A stretch of 64,000 nt of DNA from SH-MAG3 sp036374995 (lineage in GTDB: Bacteria > Gemmatimonadota > Gemmatimonadetes > Longimicrobiales > RSA9). Every line of letters starts with the position of its first letter. Position 1 is the stretch's first letter. Location of the stretch: the NCBI GenBank assembly GCA_036374995.1, contig DASUSS010000152.1, positions 3,331 to 67,330 on the forward strand, read 5' to 3'. Below the pieces are notes generated by a model, which was given only the letters and a program-made list of their open reading frames with translations, was not told where the DNA came from and searched no databases. Both the position numbers and the translations under genes were made by a program. Positions 16,923 to 25,966 of this stretch are shown here, one piece after another.

Positions 16923-19568
16923 ATGACCGAACCGACGTTCGTGCAGCGCCTGCCGACGTACGAGCGGCGGCTCTCCAATGGGCTGACCGTGATCGTGCGC
17001 GAGGACCACAGCGCACCCGTAGTGGCGGTGGTCACCCACGTGAAGGCCGGTTACTTCGACGAGCCGGACGCGCTCATCGGGATCAGCCACGTGCTCGAGC
17101 ACATGTACTTCAAGGGGACGGAGCGGCGCGGTCCGGGCGAGATCGCGCGCGAGACGAAGGAGGCGGGCGGGTATCTGAATGCGGGCACGATCTACGACCA
17201 CACGTCCTACTACACCGTTCTGCCGTCGTCGTCGCTCGAGCAGGCGCTCGACATCCAGGCGGACGCGCTCCAGCGCTCGGCGATCGACGACGAGGAGCTG
17301 CGCCGCGAGCTGCTGGTGATCATCCAGGAGGCGAAGCGGAAGCTCGACAACCCCGGCGCCGTGGCGCAGGAGACGCTGTTCGAGACGATGTTCGACGTGC
17401 ATCGGATCCGGCGCTGGCGCATCGGGACGGAGGATGTGCTGCGCGGCCTCACACGCACGCACGTGGTCGACTACTACCGCAACCTGTATCGCGCGGCGAA
17501 TACGATCCTGGTGATTGCGGGTGATGTCGATCCCGCCCGCGCGTTCGAGCTCGCGGCCCTGCATTACGGTGATATGGAGGCGGGCGATCCGGTGCGGGAC
17601 ACCGGCGCGGCCGAGCCGGAGCGGCGTGGCTTCCGGTACCGCGAGATGGCGGGCGACATCATGCAGTCGCACGTCGAGTGGGGCTGGCGGACGCCCGGTC
17701 CGCTGCACGAGGACACGCCGGCGCTCGATGTGCTCGCGGTCGCGCTCGGTCACGGGCGGGCCTCGCGCCTGTACCGCGACGTGCGCGATGCGGGCCATGT
17801 CGCCGCGGTGTCCGCGTACAACTACACGCCGGCGGAGCTGGGTGTGTTCGGCATCGGCGCCGAACTGGATCCGGCCGACACCGAAGCCGCCGTGAGCGGG
17901 ATCGCGGCCGTGATCCGCGATGCGCGCGCGCACGGCTTCGGCGAGGCGGAGGCGGCGCGTGCGCGGAACATCCTGGAGGCGCGCGTGCTGCGGCGTCTGG
18001 AGACAGCCGAAGGCCAGGCGAACATCATTGCCGAGTGGCAGGCCCTGGGTGACTGGCGCCTCGCCGACCGCTATCTCGGAGACGCGCTCGCGGTGTCCGC
18101 TCGGCGGCTCCATGACGTCGCGCGCCGCTACCTCGACCCCGAGCTCCTCACGCTGCTGCTCTACCGGCCACAGCGCGCGACGCCGTACGTGCAGGACCCG
18201 ACAGCGCTCTTCGATCGGCTGTTCGGCACGACCGTGCGGAAGCGCGCCGCCCCCGCGGCCGAAGCCATTCGTGCGGAGACACCCGCACGCGGAATGACGA
18301 AGCTGAAGCCGCAACGAGTCGAGGATGGCGTACACTTCTACCCGCTCGCCGAGGCGGGCGTGCACATCGTGATCAAGCCGCGCCGCACGACGCCGCTGGT
18401 CTCGCTCGCACTGCACTGCCGCGGTGGCCTGCTCCAGGAGTCGGCCGCGATCGCGGGCATGACGGGGCTGATGACGCGGACATCGGTCAAGGGAACGCGC
18501 ACGCGGACGGGCGTTCGCCTCGCGGAGGAGACGGAGGCGCTCGGCGGCAGCATCGCGGCGAGCGCTACGGCGGACACGATGGAATGGTCGCTCTCGGTGC
18601 CGAGCCGACACTTCGACCGTGCGCTCGACCTGCTCGTCGATGCGGCGCTCGAGCCGGCGTTCCGCGAGGAGGATGCGGAACGCGAGCGGAAGATCACGTT
18701 GAGCGATCTCGAGCACATGCGCGACGACATGCACCAGTACCCGCTTCGTCTCGCGCTGGCCGCGGCGTTCGCCGGTCATCCGTACGGATTCGGACCCGCG
18801 CAGCTGGAGCAGGCACTGCGCACTGCGGATCTGGGGATGCTGGGCGAGTGGCACGCGGCACGCGTGCTGCGCGGCGCACCGCACGTGCTCGTCGTCGGCG
18901 ATGTCGAGGATCCCGATGGCGCGGCTGCGCTGGTGGCGGACCGGCTGACGGGGAGGGTGCGTGAGCCGGTCGATCTCGATGCGCAGACGCCGCACTGGCC
19001 TACCCGTGCCGTGCAGTGCGTCGAGCAGCGGGACAAGGCGCAGACGGCGCTCGTGCTGCTGTTCCCCGGACCGCCGCGCAACCATCCGGACGTGTATGCG
19101 CTCCAGCTGCTGTCCGCGGCGATATCCGGCCTCGGCGGGCGGCTGTTCGAGGAGCTGCGCAGCCGACGCTCGCTCGCCTATGCCGTCTCGGCTTCCCCCA
19201 TGCCACGCTGGCTCGGCGGCGCGTTCGCCGCCTACATCGGGATGGCGCCGGAGCGGGAGCTGGAGGCGCGCGAGGCGATGCTGCGCGAGCTGCTGCGTAC
19301 GACGACCGAGCCGCTCGCTGCGCCGGAGCTCGAGCGCGCCCGCCGCTATCTCATCGGTGCCTGGCAGATCCGCCAGCAGACGCAATCGCGCCAGCTCGCC
19401 GATCTGTCGGGCGCGCTCCTGCTGGGCGAGGGTCTGGCGGAGCTGCGCGAGTACGTGCACCGGATCGACTCCCTCACTGCGGAGCAGGTTCGTGCGGCCG
19501 CGCAACGCTGGATCCGCCCGGATCTCATGGTCGAGAGCGTCGTGCGCGGTGCGGGTGCAGCGCGCTGA
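16923..19568 (+). CDS. M16 metallopeptidase, two fused domains
   Basis: 881 residues in one chain, the size of a pitrilysin-type protein. The first half carries the inverted zinc motif H-V-L-E-H (His56, Glu59, His60) and the third zinc ligand Glu136, exactly 76 residues on as in the family. The second half (from about residue 455) keeps the fold but has G-L-M-T-R in place of HxxEH, so it is inactive and shapes the chamber. No signal peptide is seen from ATG 16923; a longer frame upstream has none either. It probably degrades peptides or unfolded segments. Confidence 0.93.
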   Translation: MTEPTFVQRLPTYERRLSNGLTVIVREDHSAPVVAVVTHVKAGYFDEPDALIGISHVLEHMYFKGTERRGPGEIARETKEAGGYLNAGTIYDHTSYYTVLPSSSLEQALDIQADALQRSAIDDEELRRELLVIIQEAKRKLDNPGAVAQETLFETMFDVHRIRRWRIGTEDVLRGLTRTHVVDYYRNLYRAANTILVIAGDVDPARAFELAALHYGDMEAGDPVRDTGAAEPERRGFRYREMAGDIMQSHVEWGWRTPGPLHEDTPALDVLAVALGHGRASRLYRDVRDAGHVAAVSAYNYTPAELGVFGIGAELDPADTEAAVSGIAAVIRDARAHGFGEAEAARARNILEARVLRRLETAEGQANIIAEWQALGDWRLADRYLGDALAVSARRLHDVARRYLDPELLTLLLYRPQRATPYVQDPTALFDRLFGTTVRKRAAPAAEAIRAETPARGMTKLKPQRVEDGVHFYPLAEAGVHIVIKPRRTTPLVSLALHCRGGLLQESAAIAGMTGLMTRTSVKGTRTRTGVRLAEETEALGGSIAASATADTMEWSLSVPSRHFDRALDLLVDAALEPAFREEDAERERKITLSDLEHMRDDMHQYPLRLALAAAFAGHPYGFGPAQLEQALRTADLGMLGEWHAARVLRGAPHVLVVGDVEDPDGAAALVADRLTGRVREPVDLDAQTPHWPTRAVQCVEQRDKAQTALVLLFPGPPRNHPDVYALQLLSAAISGLGGRLFEELRSRRSLAYAVSASPMPRWLGGAFAAYIGMAPERELEAREAMLRELLRTTTEPLAAPELERARRYLIGAWQIRQQTQSRQLADLSGALLLGEGLAELREYVHRIDSLTAEQVRAAAQRWIRPDLMVESVVRGAGAAR

Positions 19569-19638
19569 CCGCCGTGCCGCTTTTGCGCACGACCTCGACG
19601 AACGTCATATTTCGCGACCATTCTGAAGCGGAGAACGC

Positions 19639-20427
19639 ATGGCGGAGGAGAGCACGATCCGACTCGATCGCGAGACCGATGGCATCGCGATCATCACGGT
19701 CAACCGGCCCGACAAGCTGAACGCACTGAACGCCGAAACGGTGCGTCAGCTGGACGGGGTCCTGCGCGAGGCTCGCGGTGACGAGACGGTTCGCGCCCTC
19801 ATCCTGACGGGTGCCGGCGAGAAGGCGTTCGTCGCGGGGGCGGACATAGCCGAGCTCGCGCGGATGGGGCCGCTCGATGGTGTCCGGGTCTCGCGCGATG
19901 GCCAGGCCACGTTCCGCCTGCTCGAGACGATGCCGAAGCCGGTCATCGGCGCGATCAACGGCTTTGCGCTCGGCGGCGGTCTCGAGCTGGCGCTCGCGTG
20001 TCACATGCGGATTGCATCGGACCGCGCGAAGTTCGGTCTGCCCGAAGTGAAGCTCGGCATCATTCCCGGCTACGGCGGCACGATCCGCCTGCCCCGGCTC
20101 GTCGGCCGCGGTCGCGCACTCGAGCTGATGCTGACCGGCGAGATGATCGGCGCGGAGGAGGCGTATCGGATCGGCCTCGTGAACCGCGTGGTGGAGCCCG
20201 GTGCACTGCTGGATGCCGCCCGCGACCTCGCCCGCAGGATCATCGCGAACGGGCCGGTCGCGATCGCACTCGCACTGGAGTCCGTCGACCGCGGCATGAG
20301 CACCACGATCGACGACGCGCTCGTCCTGGAATCGAACCTCTTCGGCCTGCTCGCAGCGACGCAGGACATGCGCGAGGGCATGAGCGCGTTCCTGGAGAAG
20401 AGGAAGGCCGAGTTCAGAGGGCACTGA
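19639..20427 (+). CDS. Enoyl-CoA hydratase
   Basis: 262 residues. Crotonase fold with the oxyanion-hole segment A-L-G-G-G-L-E-L and both catalytic glutamates, Glu116 and Glu136, 20 residues apart as in the well-known crotonase pair. A-G-A-D-I and the G-Y-G-G-T strand are also present. It hydrates trans-2-enoyl-CoA to 3-hydroxyacyl-CoA, the step before the dehydrogenase at 8617. ATG 19639 has a GGAG site. Confidence 0.93.
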   Translation: MAEESTIRLDRETDGIAIITVNRPDKLNALNAETVRQLDGVLREARGDETVRALILTGAGEKAFVAGADIAELARMGPLDGVRVSRDGQATFRLLETMPKPVIGAINGFALGGGLELALACHMRIASDRAKFGLPEVKLGIIPGYGGTIRLPRLVGRGRALELMLTGEMIGAEEAYRIGLVNRVVEPGALLDAARDLARRIIANGPVAIALALESVDRGMSTTIDDALVLESNLFGLLAATQDMREGMSAFLEKRKAEFRGH

Positions 20428-20442
20428 GTCTGACGGAGTTTT

Positions 20443-20613
20443 TTCACCGCGGAGGCGCGGGGGGCGCTGAGAAACGGATTGGGACGGCGGCGATCCTTGC
20501 GGTTCTGCTGCAGCCGATTCTCATGATCCGTTGCGGAATGATTCATGGTAAACGAAAGCGCCGCACCGGCGCCCCCGGCGCAACTCCGCGCCCCCCGCGA
20601 CTCCGCGGTGAAT
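20443..20613. repeat. Inverted-arm interspersed repeat unit
   Basis: Two 28-base arms (20443-20472 and 20583-20613) are imperfect inverted copies, sharing TTCACCGCGGAG, one mismatch, then CGCGGGGGGCGC. They bracket about 110 bases without a gene, between the enoyl-CoA hydratase and recF. A related unit lies at 57219-57360, and a single arm-like piece at 49466-49489. The pattern resembles widely dispersed short bacterial repeats. It carries no gene. Confidence 0.6.
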
Positions 20614-20657
20614 GAATCCGTTCTCCGCCCCCCTCTCTCCGTTGAACTCGAACGGGC

Positions 20658-21800
20658 ATGACGCTGATCGCCCGTGAGCTCCGCCTCCGGCACTTCCGGA
20701 ACTTCGCGAGCCTGGAGCTGCGGTTCCCGGCGGCGGGGGCGGCGATCATCGGGGACAACGGGTCGGGCAAGACGAACCTGCTCGAGGCGATCCACTACCT
20801 CGAGATCCTGCGCTCGTTCCGCGGTGCCGCGGATGAGCAGCTGGTGCGGTTCGGTGCGGAGGCGTTCCACGTGCGTGGTGTATTCGAGCAGCCGGAGAGC
20901 GGGCGGGCCGTCGAGATCACAGCGGCGTACGAGCCGCGCACGCGTCGGAAGAAGGTCACGGTGGACGGCGCGGAGGTCGAGCGGCTCGGTGACGCGATCG
21001 GTCGGATCGGGACGGTCATCTTCTCGCCATCGGACGTGGAGATCGTTGCCGGGGCGCCGGGCGAGCGGCGCCGGTTCCTCGACATCGTGCTGTCGCTCAA
21101 CGTGCGCGGCTACCTGGATGCGCTCCAGCGCTATCGCCACGTGCTGCGCCAGCGCAATGCGCTGTTGCGCGACGGCCGTTCGGGCGATGCACTCGCTGCG
21201 TGGGACACGGGCCTCATCGACAGTGGCACGACCCTGATGCTGGAACGGCGGGCGTGGGTGCAGGCCCATGCCGACCGCTATGCCGCGATCTGCTCCGCCA
21301 TCGGCGGCGGCGCCGGCGCAATCGCATACGACGGCGATGTCGATGTGGTCGGCGCGATGACGAGGCCGGAGGTCGCGGCCGCGTTCACCGCGCGGCTCGA
21401 GCGGGTGGCGCACCGCGAGCGCGAGCGCGGCGTCACGCTCGCCGGCCCGCACCGCGACGATCTGTCTCTGCACATGAGAACGGGGAATGGCGATGTCGAT
21501 CTGCGTCAGTTCGGCTCCGGCGGTCAGGTCCGTACGGGCGCCATCGCGCTGCGCGTGATCGAGGCCGAGACCGTGCGCGAGGCGCGCGGGTTCCAGCCGC
21601 TGCTGCTGCTCGACGACGTGTTCGCCGAGCTGGACGCCGGCCGTTCCCGCCGCATCCTGGCGCTGCTCGCAGGCGAGCGCCACGGGCAGGTCATCCTGAC
21701 GGCCCCGAAGGAGACCGACGTGCTGCTGGAGGAGGCCGGCGGCGACCTGGTCGCGCCGCTGGTCCGCTGGCGGATCTCGGCCGGCACGGTGTCGACATGA
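20658..21800 (+). CDS. recF: DNA replication/repair protein RecF
   Basis: 380 residues. SMC/ABC-like ATPase with Walker A GDNGSGKT (32-39), R-H-F-R-N-F near the N-terminus, and C-terminal signature G-S-G-G-Q followed by Walker B L-L-L-L-D-D-V-F-A-E-L-D. It loads RecA at single-strand gaps. Its stop overlaps the dciA start (ATGA), and gyrB follows, so this is the recF-dciA-gyrB arm of the usual origin cluster. dnaA and dnaN are absent upstream. Confidence 0.95.
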   Translation: MTLIARELRLRHFRNFASLELRFPAAGAAIIGDNGSGKTNLLEAIHYLEILRSFRGAADEQLVRFGAEAFHVRGVFEQPESGRAVEITAAYEPRTRRKKVTVDGAEVERLGDAIGRIGTVIFSPSDVEIVAGAPGERRRFLDIVLSLNVRGYLDALQRYRHVLRQRNALLRDGRSGDALAAWDTGLIDSGTTLMLERRAWVQAHADRYAAICSAIGGGAGAIAYDGDVDVVGAMTRPEVAAAFTARLERVAHRERERGVTLAGPHRDDLSLHMRTGNGDVDLRQFGSGGQVRTGAIALRVIEAETVREARGFQPLLLLDDVFAELDAGRSRRILALLAGERHGQVILTAPKETDVLLEEAGGDLVAPLVRWRISAGTVST

Positions 21801-22126
21801 GCGGTCCGCGCAAGCCGACCCGCCTGAGCGATGCACTCCAGAACTACCTGCGGGAGAGCGGCCTGGACGAGCGCGTCGAGGAAGCCGCCATCCTGCCGGA
21901 GTGGCCGGCGCGCGTCGGCAGCGCGATCGCAGCCGTCACCGCCCCGCTGCGCGTCTCGCGCGGCACACTCTTCGTCGCCGTGCGGACCAGCGCCTGGCTC
22001 ATGGAGCTCCGGCTCATGGAGCGCGACATCCTGCGGCGGCTGAACGAGGGTCGGGAGCGCGGCCGGATCGAGCGGATCCGGTTCCTCATGGCGGGCGAGG
22101 ATGAGGGCCCGGGAGCAGCCGGCTGA
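21797..22126 (+). CDS. DUF721 / DciA-like protein
   Basis: 109 residues, start ATG 21797 overlapping the recF stop by 4 bases. It has the DUF721 pattern (R-L-S-D-A-L-Q-N-Y-L, W-P-A-R-V-G, then V-S-R-G-T-L-F-V-A-V-R-T-S-A-W-L-M-E-L). DciA homologues recruit the replicative helicase in bacteria without DnaC. The short length and the recF-gyrB position fit that family. Assignment is by motif and context. Confidence 0.85.
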   Translation: MSGPRKPTRLSDALQNYLRESGLDERVEEAAILPEWPARVGSAIAAVTAPLRVSRGTLFVAVRTSAWLMELRLMERDILRRLNEGRERGRIERIRFLMAGEDEGPGAAG

Positions 22127-22261
22127 ACGGGGGATCCCGGGCCCGAAAAACCCGCAACCGACGCCCGTTTCCGGGGTATCAACAATGTCTGATTCCGAGC
22201 CGCTGCCGGCACCCTGCCGGCGGCCCGCGTTCGCAGCGGATCGGAACGGCAGGGCTTCAGC

Positions 22262-24214
22262 ATGAACGGGAGCACAATGGCGAACAACGACCCGAAGAAG
22301 CGCGAGTATTCCGCCGGCCAGATCCAGGTCCTGAAGGGGCTGGAGGCGGTCCGGAAGCGGCCCGGCATGTACATCGGCTCGACGAGCGCGCGCGGACTGC
22401 ACCACCTCGTCTACGAGGTCGTCGACAACTCGGTGGACGAGGCGCTGGCGGGCTACTGCACGCATATCGAAGTCACGATCCACGAGGACGACTCGATCAC
22501 CGTCGTGGATGACGGCCGCGGCATCCCGGTCGACATGCACCCGACGGAGCGCAAGCCCGCGGTCGAAGTCGCACTCACCATGCTGCACGCGGGCGGTAAG
22601 TTCGACAAGGACAGCTACAAGGTGTCCGGCGGCCTGCATGGCGTCGGCGTCAGCGTCGTCAACGCGCTCTCCGAGGAGCTCACTGTCGAGGTGCGTCGCG
22701 ACGGGAAGGTCTACAGCCAGCGCTATGCGCGCGGCGACAAGCAGACGGATCTCGAGGTCACCGGCAGGACGAAGGAGACGGGCACGACGATCTGGTTCAA
22801 GCCGGACTCCCGGATCTTCACCGAGCTGCGCTACAACTTCGATACGCTGTCCAACCGCCTGCGCGAGCTCGCATTCCTGAACCGCGGCCTGAAGATCTCG
22901 CTCACCGACGAGCGCGAGGAGTCTGCCCGCACGGAGATCTATCACTACAAGGGCGGCATCATCGAGTTCGTCGAGTTCCTGCGCGGCACGCGCAAGCCGC
23001 TGCACGCGAAGGTCGTCTACATCGAGGCCGAGCGCGAGGAGGCGGACATCCAGCTCGCGTTCCAGTACGATGATGGCTACAACGAGAATACGTTCACGTT
23101 CGTCAACAACATCAACACGCACGAAGGCGGCACGCATCTGACGGGGTTCAAGGCCGCACTCACCCGCACGCTGAACGATTATGCCCGCAAGGCGAACGTG
23201 CTGAAGAAGGACCTCGACTCGCTGTCGGGCGAGGACATCCGCGAGGGTCTCACGTGCGTGCTGTCGGTGAAGGTGAAGGAACCGCAGTTCGAGGGTCAGA
23301 CGAAGACGAAGCTCGGCAACTCGGAGGTCCGCGGCGCGGTCGAGCAGGTCGTGAACGACAAGCTGTCGACGTTCCTCGAGGAGAACCCGTCGGTCGCGAA
23401 GACGATCATCGAGAAGGCGCTCCAGGCGGCACGCGCGCGGCTGGCTGCACGCAAGGCGCGCGAGCTGGTGCGCCGCAAGAACGCGCTCGAGGGCATGGTG
23501 CTGCCCGGCAAGCTCGCCGACTGCGCGATCACCGATCCCGCCATGTGCGAGATCTACCTGGTCGAGGGCGACTCCGCCGGCGGCAGTGCGAAGCAGGGTC
23601 GCGATCGCAACTACCAGGCGATCCTGCCGCTGCGCGGCAAGATCCTGAACGTCGAGCGCGCGCGGCTGGACAAGATCCTGTCGAACGAGGAGATCCGCAC
23701 GATCATCGCCGCACTCGGCACGGGTATCGGCGAGGACGAGTTCAGCACGAAGAATGCGCGCTACGGCAAGGTCATCATCATGACCGACGCGGATGTGGAC
23801 GGCGCCCACATCCGCACGCTGCTCCTCACGTTCTTCTACCGCCACATGCGGCAGCTGATCGAGGAGGGGATGGTGTACATTGCACAGCCGCCGCTCTTCC
23901 GCGTCGCGCGCGGCAAGGAAGAGCACTATGCGTACACGGAGGAAGAGCGGGATTCGTTGCTCGCGCGCATGAACGGCGGCGGCGATGGCAAGCGCAGTGT
24001 CGTCGTGCAGCGCTACAAGGGTCTCGGCGAGATGAACCCGGAGCAGCTGTGGAAGACGACGATGGATCCGGAGACGCGCACGATCCTCCAGGTCACGCTC
24101 GAGGATGCCGTCGATGCGGATTCGGTCTTCAGCACACTCATGGGTGACGAGGTCGAGCCGCGCCGCCAGTTCATCGAGAAGAACGCGGCGTACGTGAAGA
24201 ATCTGGACGTGTGA
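22262..24214 (+). CDS. gyrB: DNA gyrase subunit B
   Basis: 650 residues. ATPase domain with R-P-G-M-Y-I-G, V-D-N-S-V-D-E-A, D-D-G-R-G-I-P and H-A-G-G-K-F-D. The Toprim domain carries E-G-D-S-A-G-G with downstream D-A-D-V-D-G-A-H-I. The C-terminal Y-K-G-L-G-E-M-N is typical of GyrB. An ATG at 22277 with GGGAG 4 bases before it is an equally good start. With GyrA it introduces negative supercoils. The mobile element at 24223 begins 8 bases after its stop, so readthrough into the element is possible. Confidence 0.96.
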   Translation: MNGSTMANNDPKKREYSAGQIQVLKGLEAVRKRPGMYIGSTSARGLHHLVYEVVDNSVDEALAGYCTHIEVTIHEDDSITVVDDGRGIPVDMHPTERKPAVEVALTMLHAGGKFDKDSYKVSGGLHGVGVSVVNALSEELTVEVRRDGKVYSQRYARGDKQTDLEVTGRTKETGTTIWFKPDSRIFTELRYNFDTLSNRLRELAFLNRGLKISLTDEREESARTEIYHYKGGIIEFVEFLRGTRKPLHAKVVYIEAEREEADIQLAFQYDDGYNENTFTFVNNINTHEGGTHLTGFKAALTRTLNDYARKANVLKKDLDSLSGEDIREGLTCVLSVKVKEPQFEGQTKTKLGNSEVRGAVEQVVNDKLSTFLEENPSVAKTIIEKALQAARARLAARKARELVRRKNALEGMVLPGKLADCAITDPAMCEIYLVEGDSAGGSAKQGRDRNYQAILPLRGKILNVERARLDKILSNEEIRTIIAALGTGIGEDEFSTKNARYGKVIIMTDADVDGAHIRTLLLTFFYRHMRQLIEEGMVYIAQPPLFRVARGKEEHYAYTEEERDSLLARMNGGGDGKRSVVVQRYKGLGEMNPEQLWKTTMDPETRTILQVTLEDAVDADSVFSTLMGDEVEPRRQFIEKNAAYVKNLDV

Positions 24215-24222
24215 TTCCCGTG

Positions 24223-24268
24223 TGTCGTGTCGGATAAGTCTTGGGGCGAATCTTTGATAAGTTTTGGG
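24223..24268 (+). repeat. Left terminal inverted repeat
   Basis: 46 bases beginning TGTCGTGTCGGATAAG. It pairs with 25921-25966; the two differ at positions 10, 18 and 30 of the repeat. GATAAGT occurs at 24233 and 24256. Confidence 0.85.
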
Positions 24269-24713
24269 TGGGTCAGTGTCGGCTCCACATAGCCCGGCCG
24301 CACGGCCTTGGCCGGGCTCGCCGCTGCAAACTCGCTATGCGGGGGCGGGCCACGCTGCCGACGCAGTTGTGTGGTCCCCCCCTTGGCGCAGACGCACAAC
24401 GCCAGCTCGGCAAGCGAGGTCCAGAGGTGTTGGCAACAGCACCCCATGGTAGCTAGTGAGCCACCCGGACGCTTCGTCGCGCCCGTCGAGAACATGAGCG
24501 GCGAGTTCCGCCACGCACGTGCGGGATTCATGCGCGAGTTCGGAAATCCGTCCGTTTCTAATTGAAAAGTGGGCGGCGCTCCGGATGTGTACGCTTCGGC
24601 CCACGACGCGACAACCGTCGGGCACGTTACATGCTGCCCACGCGAACGGCCCCGAACCGACGTGCGCTCCCCGGCTGAGCCTGACATTGACAACCTCAAA
24701 CCGGAGGACACGG
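24269..24713. other. Non-coding leader inside the element
   Basis: About 445 bases between the left terminal repeat and the lipoprotein start. Several short open frames overlap here, but none has a ribosome-binding site or family resemblance. Short inverted segments such as GTTGTGTG/CGCACAAC near 24365-24400 are present, but a formal attC site is not. The region probably carries the promoter and leader for the cargo gene. Confidence 0.45.
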
Positions 24714-25538
24714 ATGAGAGTCCGATCGCTCACCAGCATTGCGGCGGCGGCGTTCGCCCTCGCAACCGTCGCCGCCTGCGACACGCCTACCGGAACCGAC
24801 GGAGCCATCGGCCCGACAACCCCCTTCCTCAGTCGATTTACGCTCGACCTGCCGCAGGATCCGGTGTTCCTCAACCCGGCCGACGCGGCCGCCGACCCCA
24901 ACCCGTGGTTCCCGCTCGTACCGGGTACGAGCTGGACCTACGAGGCCGAGACAGAGGACGGAGTGGAGACCACGGTGGACGCCGTCACGGGTGACACCCG
25001 CGAGGTTGATGGCGTCGAGGCAACGGTCGTTCGCGACGAGGTGTACCTGGAGGGCGAACTGATCGAGCTGACATTCGATTGGTACGCGCAGGACACCGAC
25101 GGCAACGTCTGGTACATGGGTGAGGCGTCGTGCGAATGGGAGCCGGGAGACTACCAGGAGGGCGACGAATACGAAGAGGGTTGCGGCGAAGCCGGCGATC
25201 CCGCCGGTTCGTGGGAAGCCGGTGTGGATGGCGCGGAAGCGGGGATCATCATGTGGGCGAACCCGCTCGACCATAAGGGCAAGGCGTACCGGCAGGAGTA
25301 CTACGAGGGCGAAGCCGAGGACATGGCCAAGGTCCTGCACGCCGGCCTCACCGTCTCCGTCCCGGCCGGTACCTTCGCGAACTGCATTGAGACCATGGAC
25401 TGGACGCCGCTTGAGCCGGGCTCGCGGGAGCACAAGTTCTACTGCGCGGGGTACGGAATGGTCCTCGAGGTGCAGTCGCAGGGCGGCCGCATCCGCAACG
25501 AGCTCGTGGGGTACGCCGGACTCCCCGTGGAGTTCTGA
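24714..25538 (+). CDS. Cargo lipoprotein of the IS-like element
   Basis: 274 residues. CCGGAGGAC at 24701-24709 precedes ATG 24714. A type II signal peptide ends in ATVAAC (Cys22). The mature part contains N-P-W-F-P-L-V-P-G-T-S-W-T-Y-E near residue 62, the opening of a recurrent secreted/lipoprotein family of unknown function. The rest is beta-prone and acidic, with four cysteines at W-Y-M-G-E-A-S-C-E-W-E-P, E-E-G-C-G-E, T-F-A-N-C-I-E and F-Y-C-A-G-Y-G. It is the only gene in the mobile element and has no transposition domain. It would be anchored outside the cytoplasmic membrane. Confidence 0.85.
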   Translation: MRVRSLTSIAAAAFALATVAACDTPTGTDGAIGPTTPFLSRFTLDLPQDPVFLNPADAAADPNPWFPLVPGTSWTYEAETEDGVETTVDAVTGDTREVDGVEATVVRDEVYLEGELIELTFDWYAQDTDGNVWYMGEASCEWEPGDYQEGDEYEEGCGEAGDPAGSWEAGVDGAEAGIIMWANPLDHKGKAYRQEYYEGEAEDMAKVLHAGLTVSVPAGTFANCIETMDWTPLEPGSREHKFYCAGYGMVLEVQSQGGRIRNELVGYAGLPVEF

Positions 25539-25920
25539 GCGCCGGTATTCACGTCTGTTAGCGGGTCTGGGTTCGTGGTCCACGATTGTGCGGAGTCGGC
25601 GGAGCGCAGGTATCCGCCACGAGAGTGGCCCACGAGTCCTGCGACGAGGGCGGCGGTGCGTCGTTGTTCTGCCGAGACCGAGTGCCCTGGGCGGCCCAGA
25701 CCCGACCTGTGTACCTACCACTTTAATCCTAGAACCAGTTTATTCTCGTATGTTCGACAAATGGATTTTCCGCCACGACACTCGACCTGTGCGATAAGGG
25801 CCCGACAACCTCTTCGTGGTTGACAGGCCCTCTGTATTCATTTCTTTGAACTTATCTGAAACCGCCTGGCCGGACTTTTCTAAAACGGTTCGTCGGACTT
25901 ATCTGCGGCCACCCCTATCC
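25539..25920. other. Gene-free right part of the element
   Basis: 382 bases after the cargo gene and before the right terminal repeat. No plausible gene. From about 25720 it becomes AT-rich. ACTTATC-type cores recur at 25850, 25874 (ACTTTTC) and 25897, about 24 bases apart, continuing the ladder in the terminal repeat. These look like transposase binding sites. Confidence 0.55.
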
Positions 25921-25966
25921 CCCAAAACTTATCAAAAATTCGCCCCAAAACTTATCTGACACGACA
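25921..25966 (-). repeat. Right terminal inverted repeat
   Basis: 46 bases, inverted relative to 24223-24268 with three mismatches. ACTTATC cores are at 25927 and 25950. The target duplication CCCGTG follows directly. Confidence 0.85.

Larger units (their letters stand above)
24223..25966. mobile_element. Transposase-less IS-like element carrying a lipoprotein gene
   Basis: A 1,744-bp element with 46-bp terminal inverted repeats (3 mismatches) and a 6-bp direct repeat, CCCGTG, at 24217-24222 and 25967-25972 as a target-site duplication. It begins TGT and ends ACA. Seven copies of GATAAGT (or close variants) sit near the ends at 23-30 base spacing, mostly 23-24, two at the left and five at the right. 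IS21 family elements have such ends and inner repeats, so IS21-like is my best guess. No transposase frame is present. The only gene is the lipoprotein at 24714, so it must be mobilised in trans or is a relic. Confidence 0.8.

Noticed and set aside
16692..19505. A 937-residue open frame antisense to the M16 peptidase
   Set aside because: Composition is that of a GC-rich shadow; the plus-strand frame has the zinc motif.
22127..22261. Chromosomal origin before gyrB
   Set aside because: No cluster of TTATCCACA-like DnaA boxes is seen in this gap.
24350..24440. Possible integron attC site
   Set aside because: Short inverted pieces exist, but the RYYYAAC and GTTRRRY core sites are not matched and no integrase is near.
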